Assembly: GCF_022808675.1 (NCBI RefSeq)
Contig: NZ_JAKZKV010000001.1
Location: forward strand, 62,001-126,000
Direction of reading: 5' to 3'
DNA: 64,000 bases
From: Parabacteroides sp. FAFU027
GTDB lineage: Bacteria > Bacteroidota > Bacteroidia > Bacteroidales > UBA7332
In this document: positions 8,620-16,952 of the stretch, one piece after another
Numbering within the stretch: position 1 is the first letter of the stretch
Layout: each line of letters starts with the position of its first letter
Program-made: the position numbers and the translations under genes
The notes under the pieces: model-generated
Databases searched by the model: none
What the model saw: the letters and a program-made list of their open reading frames with translations, nothing else
What the model was told of the DNA's origin: nothing

Positions 8620-9744
8620 TTATTGACAAATCTCGTGAATCAAATCATAAGCTTTCGCCTGTTCCTCTGGCGTTTCGCAATAAGTAACAACCGACAGCTT
8701 CATCCCGGGTGTCCATAAACGGCGAATTTGTTGTTCGATCGTTTTAAGGTCGCCCACAATTCGGGCATTCAGTACCACGCCGGTTCCGGCAAACTGATGA
8801 TAAGCCTCCAGATCGGTTATTGCTCCGGGGTCTGTTTCGGGAGAGAAAGCTCCGTCAGCCATACAAATATCTTTCAGACCTAACACGGCATCAATCCATC
8901 CGCGCCAATTTCCGCAAGAGTGAAAAACCGGTCCGCCGAAAGGAGCACAAATCTTTTCAACAGAAGGAGCAGCCAGTTCTGTGTAAAGTTCAGGTGAAAT
9001 CATAATTGCGTTATCATCACTCACTCCCAATCCTCTCCATGTTGTGGATGAGGCAAATCCATGTCCCGGATAGGCCAATGCAGATCCTATCCGCTTCATC
9101 TGCTCGTGATTAAAAGAGATGGAAAGATCGGCTAGTATATCAAATAGACGAACAACCTTCTCCGGTTCCAGAATCATCGCCATAAATATCTGATCGAGCG
9201 ACAACAAATGTCCGACCATATTGAGCGGAGATTGTGTATCGGTGAGCGAAACAGGAATTTTGCCCTTTGTCTTCTCCATAAAATAGTCGATCATATCGAG
9301 GGTATACCTTCCTATACCGGTTTCCGCCACCGGCTTTGGAGTATAGGCAAGAACATCGTCGATCGTGTTGAATGATGCCTTGAGAGCCGGAGCATTTCCT
9401 TCCTCCCAAATGTATTCACCACCAAAAGCACTGGCAATGGTTCCGATCCCGTACCACGGTTCCAGAAAGTTTGGGACATCAGCCTTATACAACATACTTT
9501 TATGCAGGGCGCCCAACTGGTTTTCGAGCGAACGCTTCATGTCACGACAACCATACGAAAAACACTCTGCCACACGCATTCTGCGGTAAACAACCACACC
9601 AGACTGGGCAACCCAAAATTTGGCACACTTTTGATTCAGAGTCTCCGCATATGCAGCATATTCATCAAGATTAAAGTCTTCAGGTTTTATAGGCGTTACA
9701 GTAGTTGCCTGGGCATCGGCAATCTGGTTATTGAATTGTTTCAT
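8620..9744 (-). CDS. Uroporphyrinogen decarboxylase (URO-D) family methyltransferase-like protein
   Basis: A 374-residue cytoplasmic protein with the URO-D fold signature. It carries DTQSPLNMVGHLL in the middle and a zinc-site motif FHSCGNWRGW near residue 278, as in corrinoid:coenzyme methyltransferases (MtaA/CmuA group) rather than true HemE. No corrinoid-binding protein or reductive activator gene lies next to it, so its methyl donor and acceptor are unknown. It is a single gene between two secreted-protein genes. A true heme-pathway role is less likely because of the HxCGN motif and the isolated context. Confidence 0.7.
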   Translation of the reverse strand: MKQFNNQIADAQATTVTPIKPEDFNLDEYAAYAETLNQKCAKFWVAQSGVVVYRRMRVAECFSYGCRDMKRSLENQLGALHKSMLYKADVPNFLEPWYGIGTIASAFGGEYIWEEGNAPALKASFNTIDDVLAYTPKPVAETGIGRYTLDMIDYFMEKTKGKIPVSLTDTQSPLNMVGHLLSLDQIFMAMILEPEKVVRLFDILADLSISFNHEQMKRIGSALAYPGHGFASSTTWRGLGVSDDNAIMISPELYTELAAPSVEKICAPFGGPVFHSCGNWRGWIDAVLGLKDICMADGAFSPETDPGAITDLEAYHQFAGTGVVLNARIVGDLKTIEQQIRRLWTPGMKLSVVTYCETPEEQAKAYDLIHEICQ

Positions 9745-9781
9745 ATTAAAATCGCTGGGTCTAAAGTGAGATTTAACAGAT

Positions 9782-9789
9782 CAAAATTA
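9782..9789 (-). promoter_or_regulatory. Candidate -7 element of the URO-D family gene
   Basis: On the minus strand this reads TAATTTTG, an exact TAnnTTTG match 38 nt upstream of the start. The -33 element is not obvious. Confidence 0.35.
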
Positions 9790-10012
9790 CAGCAAATATC
9801 ACCTTCTTCTCTTTTCGAATTATTGGAAAACCGCTACTAATTATCAAATTCCGGCCTTAATCCGGAAAAAGACCGGACAAAGATTGATTTTATATATCAG
9901 CAATAACTCATATGTGGCTATCGCACTGCGACGAATGCTTCCAACATAAAAATCCCATCAATTTGATTAGATATAAATCATTTGACTCACCTTTCCAGTT
10001 CAGGAATTATCG

Positions 10013-10020
10013 TAATATTG
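10013..10020 (+). promoter_or_regulatory. Candidate -7 element of the secreted hydrolase
   Basis: TAATATTG (7 of 8 to TAnnTTTG) 28 nt before the ATG at 10049. Confidence 0.3.
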
Positions 10021-10048
10021 CAAAACTATTGACCGAACAAATAAAATC

Positions 10049-11784
10049 ATGCAAACCTACACTACCAAAGCCTTTAATTTCTGCTCTTTAAATGCAATAG
10101 AATCACCCGGAAAACATGCCGGAAAAATGTCTTTCCGAAAAGCAAGATTAATGCTTCTGCTATTTTTTCTGGTAAACATTTATTCCATTTCTTATGCAGC
10201 AACTGGCAACTGGACCAGTAGTGTTACAGGAGGGAATATCACTTACACCACAACGGAATCTCCGTCTCCCGCCAAAGATTATAATGGCAATTACATGACT
10301 GTGGTCTATCTTGAGAACCTCGGCTTTCATAAAATCGGAGGAAACAGTAATGCTACAGATGTGGCCTGGCTGCTTTCAAAAGGCTACCGTGTCATTGAAC
10401 TAAACTATGCCAACAGTACTAAAGCTGTTACACCGGCCATCAATGCAGACATTATCGCAATCAATGATGCAATATTCAACGGATCGTTTTGCGGGCTTAC
10501 CAACTGCTCCAAATACAGAGCGTATGTGTTGTTTGAAGGATACCGGATTTCGCGTGATGTTCCTTACTTCGTGGATGACCCCGCCGTTTATAACTATTCA
10601 TCAACCTATACTGTCGGAGATTCGTTGCGCATGGATATCATTTATCCGGCAAATGCATCCGTGACTGTGCCTGTTGTTTTATCTTTCTCTTATTCCAATA
10701 GCTATCCCGGAGATGCCAACAAAAACCAGCGGTTAAATCTGGGCAATTCACTGGCCGGTTTTAAGGATTCGTTTCTGGAAGGCGCTCCCGCCAATGGTAT
10801 TGCCTGGGCGATGGCCGACCATCCCAAATATTGTCCCTGGGGAAACGGAAAACCGGCTAATGCGACAAATAATAAAGCGTATGGATCATACGAGACAAAC
10901 CCCGATGCCGCACGAAAGGTGAAATCAGCCGTCCGTACCCTTCGCGCATTGGGGGCAGGACTTGGACTCTCGGGGAAGATCGGAATCTATGGATTTTCAC
11001 GCGGTTCAACAGCCGGATCAATGGCTGTCGGAAACCGTACGGTTCCCGAATTTGAGAATGCAGGGTTTAACACCGGTATTTCTGATGATGTGCAGGCTGC
11101 GGCACTCGGTTCGGGCGTTTTTGATTATATACAGATTTACAATGCGTCGGAAAGTGATGCTGGTAATCTTCTGACCAATTGTCCTTTGGTCTGGGGGCCT
11201 TTGGCTAGTAATTATGCTCTATGGCAATCTCAGGGGTCAGCATATCTGGCACAAACGGCTGCTACAGCTCCGGTACTTTTCTTCTACAATACAAACGATG
11301 CTCTTTATTATCAGGATCAAATCAAGCGTTTCAAGGCCAAACTGGATTCACTTGGCGTACCCACAGCCACACTGGTCAACTACGGCACTGGTCATGCAGT
11401 TCCACAAACCGGAGCCACTCTATCGACTCTTTACTGTTTCTTCAACCGGTACCTGACACCTCCGTCAGTGCGGCAGGAATCCAGGGTATAAAAGCGGATG
11501 ACAGTAAAGACAAGTTGTCGCTTTCATTATCCCCTAACCCGGCTACTGATGAGGTGAAGATAATATTCAGCCTTAGAAATTCCGGCAAAGCGCAGATCGA
11601 ATTGTGCAATCCCTCCGGAACGGTTTTATATAAAGCCGAAAAACAATATGACTATGCCGGGCTGCAAAAAGAAACGATTTCCCTGAATAAATTAAATCTC
11701 CCGCAGAGCATTTACATTATCAGGGTTTCAGCAGATGGGATGCAGGGGATTACGAAGCTGATCAGAGGAAAAATGCTAATCTAA
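10049..11784 (+). pseudogene. Secreted alpha/beta hydrolase with T9SS sorting domain, frameshifted
   Basis: The first frame (10049-11491, 480 residues) encodes an N-terminal signal segment (LMLLLFFLVNIYSISYA; M27 is an alternative start) and an alpha/beta hydrolase. The hydrolase has a nucleophile elbow GFSRG, an acid region YNTNDALYY and a histidine GTGHAV. The frame then stops after a short random-looking tail. In the -1 frame, from about 11465, the sequence continues as a linker (SAAGIQGIKADD) and a complete type A T9SS sorting domain (LSLSPNPATDEVKIIFSL ... SIYIIRVSADG), ending at 11784. Restoring one base near 11465-11470 joins them into about 578 residues. No slippery heptamer is evident, so this is a mutation or a sequencing error. 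As read, the hydrolase would lack its sorting signal. Substrate unknown. Confidence 0.7.
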
Positions 11785-11794
11785 AAACGGACAA

Positions 11795-11823
11795 TATTAC
11801 AAGGGATGTAATAATGTTTTTTT
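11795..11823 (+). terminator. Rho-independent terminator after the hydrolase
   Basis: TATTACA/TGTAATA stem with a 5-nt loop, then ATG and seven T, directly after the sorting-domain stop. It supports the view that the sorting domain belongs to the hydrolase gene. Confidence 0.65.
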
Positions 11824-11881
11824 CATCACCATAATATTCCAACAACAAAAAACACTATGCTATTCCTCTCTGATTCTCAAC

Positions 11882-11907
11882 AAAAAAGACAACCCATCGG
11901 TTGTCTT
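11882..11907 (-). terminator. Terminator of the tRNA-Gly gene
   Basis: On the minus strand AAGACAACC/GGTTGTCTT (9 bp, 4-nt loop) is followed by a T-run, 4 nt past the 3' end of the tRNA. Confidence 0.8.
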
Positions 11908-11911
11908 TATG

Positions 11912-11984
11912 AGCGGCAAACGGGACTCGAACCCGCGACCTTCAGCTTGGGAAGCTAAAGCTCTACCAACTGAGCTATTGCCGC
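11912..11984 (-). tRNA. tRNA-Gly, anticodon CCC
   Basis: The reverse complement folds into a complete cloverleaf. Acceptor GCGGCAA/TTGCCGC, D arm GCTC/GAGC, anticodon stem TTAGC/GCTGA around loop TTCCCAA (anticodon CCC, codon GGG), T arm GCGGG/CCCGT with TTCGAGT, discriminator U. The 3' CCA is not encoded. It is 73 nt and stands alone. Confidence 0.95.
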
Positions 11985-12116
11985 AATTTCGCTTTCAATG
12001 CAAATATAAATGTTTTTCGTTCGTATAACCGAAGGAAACCCGAAATCTTTTTTGAAAAGAATTATTACTCGGATCATTCAGATAAATCCAACACGACTCA
12101 CATAAACGTCAACGTC

Positions 12117-12632
12117 ATGTCGCAAAACCTCATAAAACCATCACCACGGGATGTGATAGTAAGGTCAAACCGCGAGTTTGCATCTCTTAAACCCGAAGCT
12201 GATGCTAATGTCCGCAAACGTACCCTGCAAATGCTGCACTCGTCACACGCTGCGGAATTACATTCAATGATTAATGTGTTTACAAAAGGGAGTTACGTCT
12301 GCCCGCACATCCATTGGGTGGAAAAAGCAGACGGTAGCCTTGTCAAAAAAGGGGAATCATTCGTTGCACTTGAAGGAGAAGGCAAGATAGTCCTTTTCGA
12401 TGAAGAGGGGACAATCGAAAGAGTAATCGTGATGACGGATAAAGAACAAACAATGGTGTGGATTCCCGCAGGAGTATGGCATACTGTGGTCAGCCTCACG
12501 CCTTATTTCATCGTATTTGAAAATAAGACGGGACCGTGGACTGAAGGTGGAGATAAGAGATTTCATCCGGGGTTTCCAACAGAAGGCGAGACACTGGGAG
12601 ATGAGATTGTCAAACTGTGGGAATCGTTGTGA
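12117..12632 (+). CDS. WbuC-family cupin-fold metalloprotein
   Basis: A 171-residue cytoplasmic cupin. The metal-binding pattern is visible: CPHIHWVEK in the first cupin motif and PAGVWHTV in the second. The N-terminal RKRTLQMLHSS segment and the C-terminal FENKTGPW also fit the WbuC group. WbuC-like genes are often found near surface-polysaccharide clusters, but none is adjacent here. The function is not established. It stands alone and is followed by a palindromic repeat element. Confidence 0.75.
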   Translation: MSQNLIKPSPRDVIVRSNREFASLKPEADANVRKRTLQMLHSSHAAELHSMINVFTKGSYVCPHIHWVEKADGSLVKKGESFVALEGEGKIVLFDEEGTIERVIVMTDKEQTMVWIPAGVWHTVVSLTPYFIVFENKTGPWTEGGDKRFHPGFPTEGETLGDEIVKLWESL

Positions 12633-12644
12633 TTAGATATAATT

Positions 12645-12672
12645 GTAGAGACGTGGCCTGCCGCGTCTCTAC
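12645..12672. repeat. Palindromic GTAGAGACG repeat element
   Basis: GTAGAGACGTGGC, two bases, then GCCGCGTCTCTAC: 9-bp perfect outer arms plus inner GGC/GCC pairs. The core resembles a short palindrome dispersed in the genomes of many bacteria. It sits between the convergent cupin and CDF genes and may also act as a terminator, although the T-run is missing. Confidence 0.6.
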
Positions 12673-12687
12673 GTACCCTACCCGTAA

Positions 12688-13548
12688 CTATTTCCTACGG
12701 TGTGGTTCGGCATGAATGAATACCTCACACCGTTCAATATTTTTTTTAATTTCTTCCTCCAGTTCATCACAGATTTCGTGTACCTGCTGAAATTCAAGGG
12801 TTGGATCGAGGTGAATATTGAATTTGATAAAGGTATCGGCTCCGGCAGTTCTGACTTTCAGGTTATGAAAGAATTTTACGTTGCTGTTTTTGCTCAGTAT
12901 CTTTTCCACTTTATCCATTAAGTCCAGCGGAGCGGCATCCAGCAACACATCGATAGCTTTTCTGCCCAATTGAATGGATACATATATAATTATCCCGGCC
13001 ACAATAAGCGCGGCAATGGCGTCGGCAATGAAATAGCCGAACTGAGCGCAAACTAATCCGATCAAGACTACCGCCGAACTCCATATATCAGTTGAGAAAT
13101 GCAAAGCATCGGCCTCCAGGGCCTGGCTGTTGTGCTTTTTTGCGACCTTCTTCAGCGCTCTTGAACGCGTAAAATCAATTACAATCGAGCTTATAACCAC
13201 CACATAAGCCCACACACTCACTTCGATTTCCATTTTCCCCGTCGAAAGGCGGTGAATCGCTTCGTATATGACCCATACGCAGGTAATCAACAGCAATAGG
13301 GTCTCAATCAGCGCTGAAAGATTTTCTACCTTTCCGTGTCCGTAATGGTGGTTTCGGTCTGAGGGTTTATCCGAAATATTTACCGAAAAATAGGTGATAA
13401 TTGCGGCCACAAGGTCAAGGCCTGAGTGTAATGCCTCCGATAAAATACCCAGACTGCCGGTCAGGACACCAATGATAAATTTAAATCCGGTCAAAAATAT
13501 AGCAGCAAACACAGATAAAAGGGCAACTTTTTTCTTTTCTTTTTCCAT
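12688..13548 (-). CDS. Cation diffusion facilitator (CDF) metal efflux transporter
   Basis: A 286-residue inner-membrane metal/proton antiporter. The transmembrane metal site is visible as HSGLD in TM2 and HFSTD in TM5 (two HxxxD pairs), with the characteristic HHYGHGKVEN loop between TM2 and TM3. The C-terminal 80 residues form the cytoplasmic ferredoxin-like domain (VHEICDELEEEIKK ... VFIHAEP). The family exports Zn(II), Fe(II), Co(II) or Cd(II). The HxxxD/HxxxD pattern is more often seen in zinc members, but specificity cannot be settled from sequence alone. The His-rich small gene lies 87 nt upstream on the same strand and may be co-transcribed. Confidence 0.9.
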   Translation of the reverse strand: MEKEKKKVALLSVFAAIFLTGFKFIIGVLTGSLGILSEALHSGLDLVAAIITYFSVNISDKPSDRNHHYGHGKVENLSALIETLLLLITCVWVIYEAIHRLSTGKMEIEVSVWAYVVVISSIVIDFTRSRALKKVAKKHNSQALEADALHFSTDIWSSAVVLIGLVCAQFGYFIADAIAALIVAGIIIYVSIQLGRKAIDVLLDAAPLDLMDKVEKILSKNSNVKFFHNLKVRTAGADTFIKFNIHLDPTLEFQQVHEICDELEEEIKKNIERCEVFIHAEPHRRK

Positions 13549-13635
13549 TATAATTCAGGTTTTGTGAATAGAGAATAGTCGTTTGCGTCATTAATAAGAT
13601 ACAAACGGTTAAAAACAAGAAGTAGAATAAAAAGA

Positions 13636-13944
13636 TTAGCTGTACCTGGGCGGTTGCCAGAGAGTATTGATAATATCGCGTTCGGGAAATGTTATCTCCC
13701 TGATTTGAACCCCCTTTACACTGAAACATTCAAAGGCGATTTTCTTAGAGGAATGAAAATAGACCAGATTATCGAAGTGTAACGAATGAATATGCTGCAA
13801 TTCTCCTGCCGGATGTCCCGCATCATGATGAGTAACCGGATAATCATCCAGTTCATCGGGATTTACGGAAACTGCCAATACAGCTCCTCCCAAAAGGAAA
13901 GAGGACAATATAAACAGAATGAAAGTCCGGAGAATTTGTTTCAT
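13636..13944 (-). CDS. His-rich small exported protein, unknown
   Basis: 102 residues with a signal-like N-terminus (LRTFILFILSSFLLGGAVLAVS). Next comes a histidine-dense stretch (THHDAGHPAGELQHIHSLHF) and an ordinary C-terminus ending in PPRYS. I do not recognise the family. Position just upstream of a CDF metal exporter and beside the arsenic operon suggests a periplasmic metal-binding role, but this is inference only. Confidence 0.55.
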   Translation of the reverse strand: MKQILRTFILFILSSFLLGGAVLAVSVNPDELDDYPVTHHDAGHPAGELQHIHSLHFDNLVYFHSSKKIAFECFSVKGVQIREITFPERDIINTLWQPPRYS

Positions 13945-14080
13945 GGCTGCAAAGGTAATGAAAAACGGATTTGTTCAATAATCCACTATTATACCCATTC
14001 AAGGAGTATATAGAGTCTTCTTACGTAACAAAAGAAACTTGCAAACTTTTTACTGTTAAATCCAGTCAGTTATGAACAAT

Positions 14081-14109
14081 CGAAACGTATATCTACTATC
14101 TTTGTTTCG
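14081..14109 (+). promoter_or_regulatory. arsR promoter with candidate ArsR operator
   Basis: TATCTTTG at 14097-14104 is an exact TAnnTTTG -7 element. An inverted repeat, CGAAAC (14081-14086), 17 nt, GTTTCG (14104-14109), brackets and overlaps it. An ArsR-type repressor bound there would block RNA polymerase. The ATG of arsR follows 32 nt later. The operator role is inferred from geometry. Confidence 0.5.
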
Positions 14110-14141
14110 TATTTTCCCGAAATGACTCGATTTACCCACTT

Positions 14142-14444
14142 ATGAAGAAGCAATATTATACTGATGAACAGGAAAAAATAGCCCTTTATGCCAAAGCATT
14201 AGGAAACCCCGTACGCGTATTTATCCTTGATTTTCTGATTAAAAATGCACATAAGTGTTGTTATAGTGGGGATATGGCTGAGGAGTTGCCTATAGCACGT
14301 TCTACCCTTTCCGAACATTTGAAAGAACTCAAGAAAGCGGGTCTTATCCAGGGAGAAATCAATCCGCCTTACATTAAATATTGCATCAACAGGGAGAACT
14401 GGGAAGAAGCCAAAATCTTGCTGGAACGATTCTTTACACGATAA
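14142..14444 (+). CDS. arsR: ArsR-family metalloregulatory repressor
   Basis: A 100-residue winged-helix protein, first gene of the arsenic operon. Visible parts: KALGNPVRVFILDFL (helix 2), and the recognition helix-wing segment ARSTLSEHLKELKKAGLI. A Cys-Cys pair in HKCCYSGDM, just before the DNA-binding helices, is at the site where ArsR-type sensors bind As(III). The usual ELCVCDL form is replaced by adjacent cysteines, as in several Bacteroidetes members. It probably represses the operon through the inverted repeat at its own promoter. Confidence 0.88.
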   Translation: MKKQYYTDEQEKIALYAKALGNPVRVFILDFLIKNAHKCCYSGDMAEELPIARSTLSEHLKELKKAGLIQGEINPPYIKYCINRENWEEAKILLERFFTR

Positions 14445-14499
14445 AAAAATTTGCCCGGGCATTTCGGGATATTACGAAACAACTAAAATATAATCTATT

Positions 14500-14733
14500 A
14501 TGGAAATCAAAGTATTGGGTACAGGCTGTACAAAGTGTAAAACACTGGAGAAAGTTGTCAAAGATGTAGTTGAGCAAAACAGCATCGATGCAACAGTGGT
14601 AAAAGTGGAAAATATCATGGAAATCATGAAATACGGGGTAATTACCACTCCTGCGCTGGTTATTGATGGAGTGGTAATGGTAAAAGGCCGGGTACCATCA
14701 GCTGACGAAATTAAAAACCTTCTAACAAGATAA
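14500..14733 (+). CDS. Small thioredoxin-like protein (redox-active disulfide family)
   Basis: A 77-residue single-domain thioredoxin fold with the active site CTKC at the N-terminus (GTGCTKCKTLE) and the cis-proline segment ITTPALVIDG. It resembles the MTH895/'redox-active disulfide protein 2' group. Its position directly before arsF and arsG corresponds to arsE in the ArsEFG system described from Shewanella, and it may supply electrons to ArsF or ArsC. It starts 55 nt after arsR. Confidence 0.8.
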   Translation: MEIKVLGTGCTKCKTLEKVVKDVVEQNSIDATVVKVENIMEIMKYGVITTPALVIDGVVMVKGRVPSADEIKNLLTR

Positions 14734-14745
14734 AACTTCATTGCT

Positions 14746-15171
14746 ATGAAAACGATTAAAACGTTTCTTTTGCTATTTTCGATTATATCCATTCCGCTGT
14801 CAGCTCAAACGACAAAAAGAGTTGTAAAATCATCCGGGACAGTAAATAAGATCGAAGCCTACTATTTTCATTATACCTCCCGTTGTGTAACCTGTAAAAC
14901 GGTGGAAGCGGAAGCAAAAAAGAACCTGGAAACCCTTTATCCCCAACTGGTAAAAAAAGGATTGCTCTCCTTTCGTTCGCTTAATCTGGAAGAATCCGCT
15001 GGTGAGGCTCTGGCAAAGAAGCTGGAAGTTTCGGGTCAGACTTTACTTCTGGTCAAAGGAAACAATAAGATAAATATCACTAATGAAGGATTTCTCTATG
15101 CCCGTTCCAATCCGGAAAAATTCAAGTCGGTCATCAAAGAAAAAGTGGACGAACTCCTGAAAAACAAGTAA
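14746..15171 (+). CDS. arsF: ArsF-family periplasmic thioredoxin-like protein
   Basis: 141 residues with a signal peptide (KTFLLLFSIISIPLSAQ), then a domain with YYFHYTSRCVTCKTVEAE. The CxxC is at the end of the first strand, as in the family NCBI names 'nitrophenyl compound nitroreductase subunit ArsF'. In the Shewanella ArsEFG system ArsE/ArsF are thought to reduce nitro-aromatic arsenicals before export by ArsG. The start codon is 12 nt after the thioredoxin gene and the stop 1 nt before arsG. Substrate here is inferred from context. Confidence 0.8.
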   Translation: MKTIKTFLLLFSIISIPLSAQTTKRVVKSSGTVNKIEAYYFHYTSRCVTCKTVEAEAKKNLETLYPQLVKKGLLSFRSLNLEESAGEALAKKLEVSGQTLLLVKGNNKINITNEGFLYARSNPEKFKSVIKEKVDELLKNK

Positions 15172-15172
15172 G

Positions 15173-15871
15173 ATGGATTTTCTGAATTCATTACTCGAAA
15201 ACAGTACGATGCCCTGGCTCTCTGCATTGGCTTTGGGATTGATGACGGCCATCAGTCCATGTCCATTGGCAACCAATATCACTGCAGTCGGATTTATCAG
15301 CAAAGACCTGCAAAACCGAAACCGGGTATTTATCAACGGATTGTTCTATACCCTCGGGCGCGCAATCAGTTATTGGGGAATTGCCATAATAATTTACCTG
15401 GGAGCCAATCAATTCCGCTTTTCGGGATTTCTCCAGCAATACGGAGAGCGGCTGCTGGGACCGTTACTGATTGTCATCGGACTTTTTATGCTTGGAGTTT
15501 TCAGGATCGCTTTTCCTGGGTTACAAAATTTACAAGCCCGTATGGAGCAGAAGAAACGATGGAACTACTACGATGCCCTGTTATTAGGAATGATATTTGC
15601 ATTGGCATTCTGCCCTTACAGTGGAGTCCTTTATTTCGGGATGTTGATTCCAATGACAATCGCCAATAGCTCCGGGCTTTATCTGCCGGTTGTGTTTGCA
15701 ATAGCAACTGGTATTCCGGTTATTCTGTTTTCCTGGGTATTGGCCTATGCCGTATCAGGACTTAGCCGGTTTTATGACAAAGTGAAGGTTTTTGAAATAT
15801 GGTTTCGCCGGGTAATTGCCATCCTGTTTATGATTGTCGGTTTTTACTCTATCATACGGGGATACCTCTGA
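15173..15871 (+). CDS. arsG: ArsG-family permease (CcdA-like, aromatic organoarsenical efflux)
   Basis: A 232-residue polytopic membrane protein of the DsbD/CcdA superfamily, with six or so hydrophobic segments. It has the paired motifs AISPCPLATN (TM1) and FALAFCPYSGVLYFG (TM4), each holding one cysteine next to prolines, as in CcdA-type thiol transporters. Members called ArsG export trivalent aromatic arsenicals. Thiol-disulfide chemistry with the neighbouring ArsF and thioredoxin is plausible. Overlap and spacing are tight, so it is part of the same operon. Confidence 0.8.
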   Translation: MDFLNSLLENSTMPWLSALALGLMTAISPCPLATNITAVGFISKDLQNRNRVFINGLFYTLGRAISYWGIAIIIYLGANQFRFSGFLQQYGERLLGPLLIVIGLFMLGVFRIAFPGLQNLQARMEQKKRWNYYDALLLGMIFALAFCPYSGVLYFGMLIPMTIANSSGLYLPVVFAIATGIPVILFSWVLAYAVSGLSRFYDKVKVFEIWFRRVIAILFMIVGFYSIIRGYL

Positions 15872-15906
15872 TCTTTTTTCACACTGACAATTCGGATTTT
15901 ATCGAA

Positions 15907-16941
15907 ATGACTATGATTACAACAACATTGAAAAATAAAGTCTGGCTACCGGTCATACTTTTACCTATCTGGGGACTGGTTTATCATTACCTGCAACCGA
16001 TGGCTGATTTTCTGGTAGATAACATGTTAAAATTGGAGGCCGGCAACCGTTTTACCGAAGCGGTTCGTTTCTTTGTTTTTGAAGTTCCCAAGGTGCTGCT
16101 GCTATTGATATTAATTGTCTTTGTGGTTGGGATTGTCCGGTCCTGGTTCTCACCGGAGCGAACGCGCAAAATGCTGACCGGCAAAAAGACTTTCACCGGT
16201 AATGTTATGGCGGCATTGCTGGGGATTGTTACCCCATTCTGCTCCTGTTCGGCCATTCCGCTGTTTCTGGGCTTTGTGGAATCGGGTGTACCACTGGGAA
16301 TCACCTTTTCATTTCTGATTGCAGCGCCGATGATTAACGAGGTGGCGGTAATCCTGCTATTCGGACTCTTTGGATGGAAAACGGCTTTCATTTATGTCAT
16401 TACAGGACTTACAATTGCAATTCTGGCGGGATATATCATTGGCCGTTTAAAATTGGAGAAATGGGTGGAGGAATGGGTTTACCAGGCTCACTTTGGAAAT
16501 CCGGACGAAGAAAATCATAGAATCCCATTTTCCGCCCGGCTTTCCTTCGGTTACACAGCCGTAAGGGAGATTGTGGGCAAGGTGTGGATTTATATACTAC
16601 TCGGAATAGCTGTCGGAGCCGGAGCGCACGGATATGTACCGGAAGACTTTATGGCGGCATTGATGGGAAAATCCGCATGGTACAGCGTGCCGCTTTCCGT
16701 GTTAATCGGTGTTCCGCTTTATTCCAATGCGGCGGGAATTATTCCGATTGTCTCTGTTTTACTGGAAAAAGGAGCTTCATTGGGGACAGCACTGGCATTT
16801 ATGATGTCGGTCATTGCACTTTCATTGCCGGAGGTCATTATACTTAAGAAGGTGCTAAAACTGCCATTAATCCTGACCTTCGTCTCCATCGTTGCCATAG
16901 GCATTATGCTTGTGGGATATCTGTTCAATATCATAATTTAA
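15907..16941 (+). CDS. ArsP-like permease (DUF318 family)
   Basis: A 344-residue membrane protein with about eight to ten hydrophobic segments. The start at 15907 gives a normal family length; an upstream in-frame start would overlap arsG. The family signature TPFCSCSAIPLFLGF is present, followed by FLIAAPMINEVAV and, in the second half, the matching GVPLYSNAAGIIPI segment. DUF318 permeases include ArsP, which exports methylarsenite and other trivalent organoarsenicals. The cysteines in CSCS are candidates for As(III) handling. Function is inferred from family and context. Confidence 0.75.
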   Translation: MTMITTTLKNKVWLPVILLPIWGLVYHYLQPMADFLVDNMLKLEAGNRFTEAVRFFVFEVPKVLLLLILIVFVVGIVRSWFSPERTRKMLTGKKTFTGNVMAALLGIVTPFCSCSAIPLFLGFVESGVPLGITFSFLIAAPMINEVAVILLFGLFGWKTAFIYVITGLTIAILAGYIIGRLKLEKWVEEWVYQAHFGNPDEENHRIPFSARLSFGYTAVREIVGKVWIYILLGIAVGAGAHGYVPEDFMAALMGKSAWYSVPLSVLIGVPLYSNAAGIIPIVSVLLEKGASLGTALAFMMSVIALSLPEVIILKKVLKLPLILTFVSIVAIGIMLVGYLFNIII

Positions 16942-16952
16942 AAGGTAAATAC

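Larger units (their letters stand above)
9745..10048. other. Divergent intergenic region
   Basis: About 300 bases between divergent genes. It holds a -7 candidate on each strand (TAATTTTG on minus at 9782-9789, TAATATTG on plus at 10013-10020). I see no gene, strong hairpin or repeat. Confidence 0.5.

Noticed and set aside
11430-11500. Programmed -1 frameshift in the hydrolase
   Set aside because: No X-XXY-YYZ slippery heptamer or downstream pseudoknot is apparent near the frame change; mutation or error is simpler.
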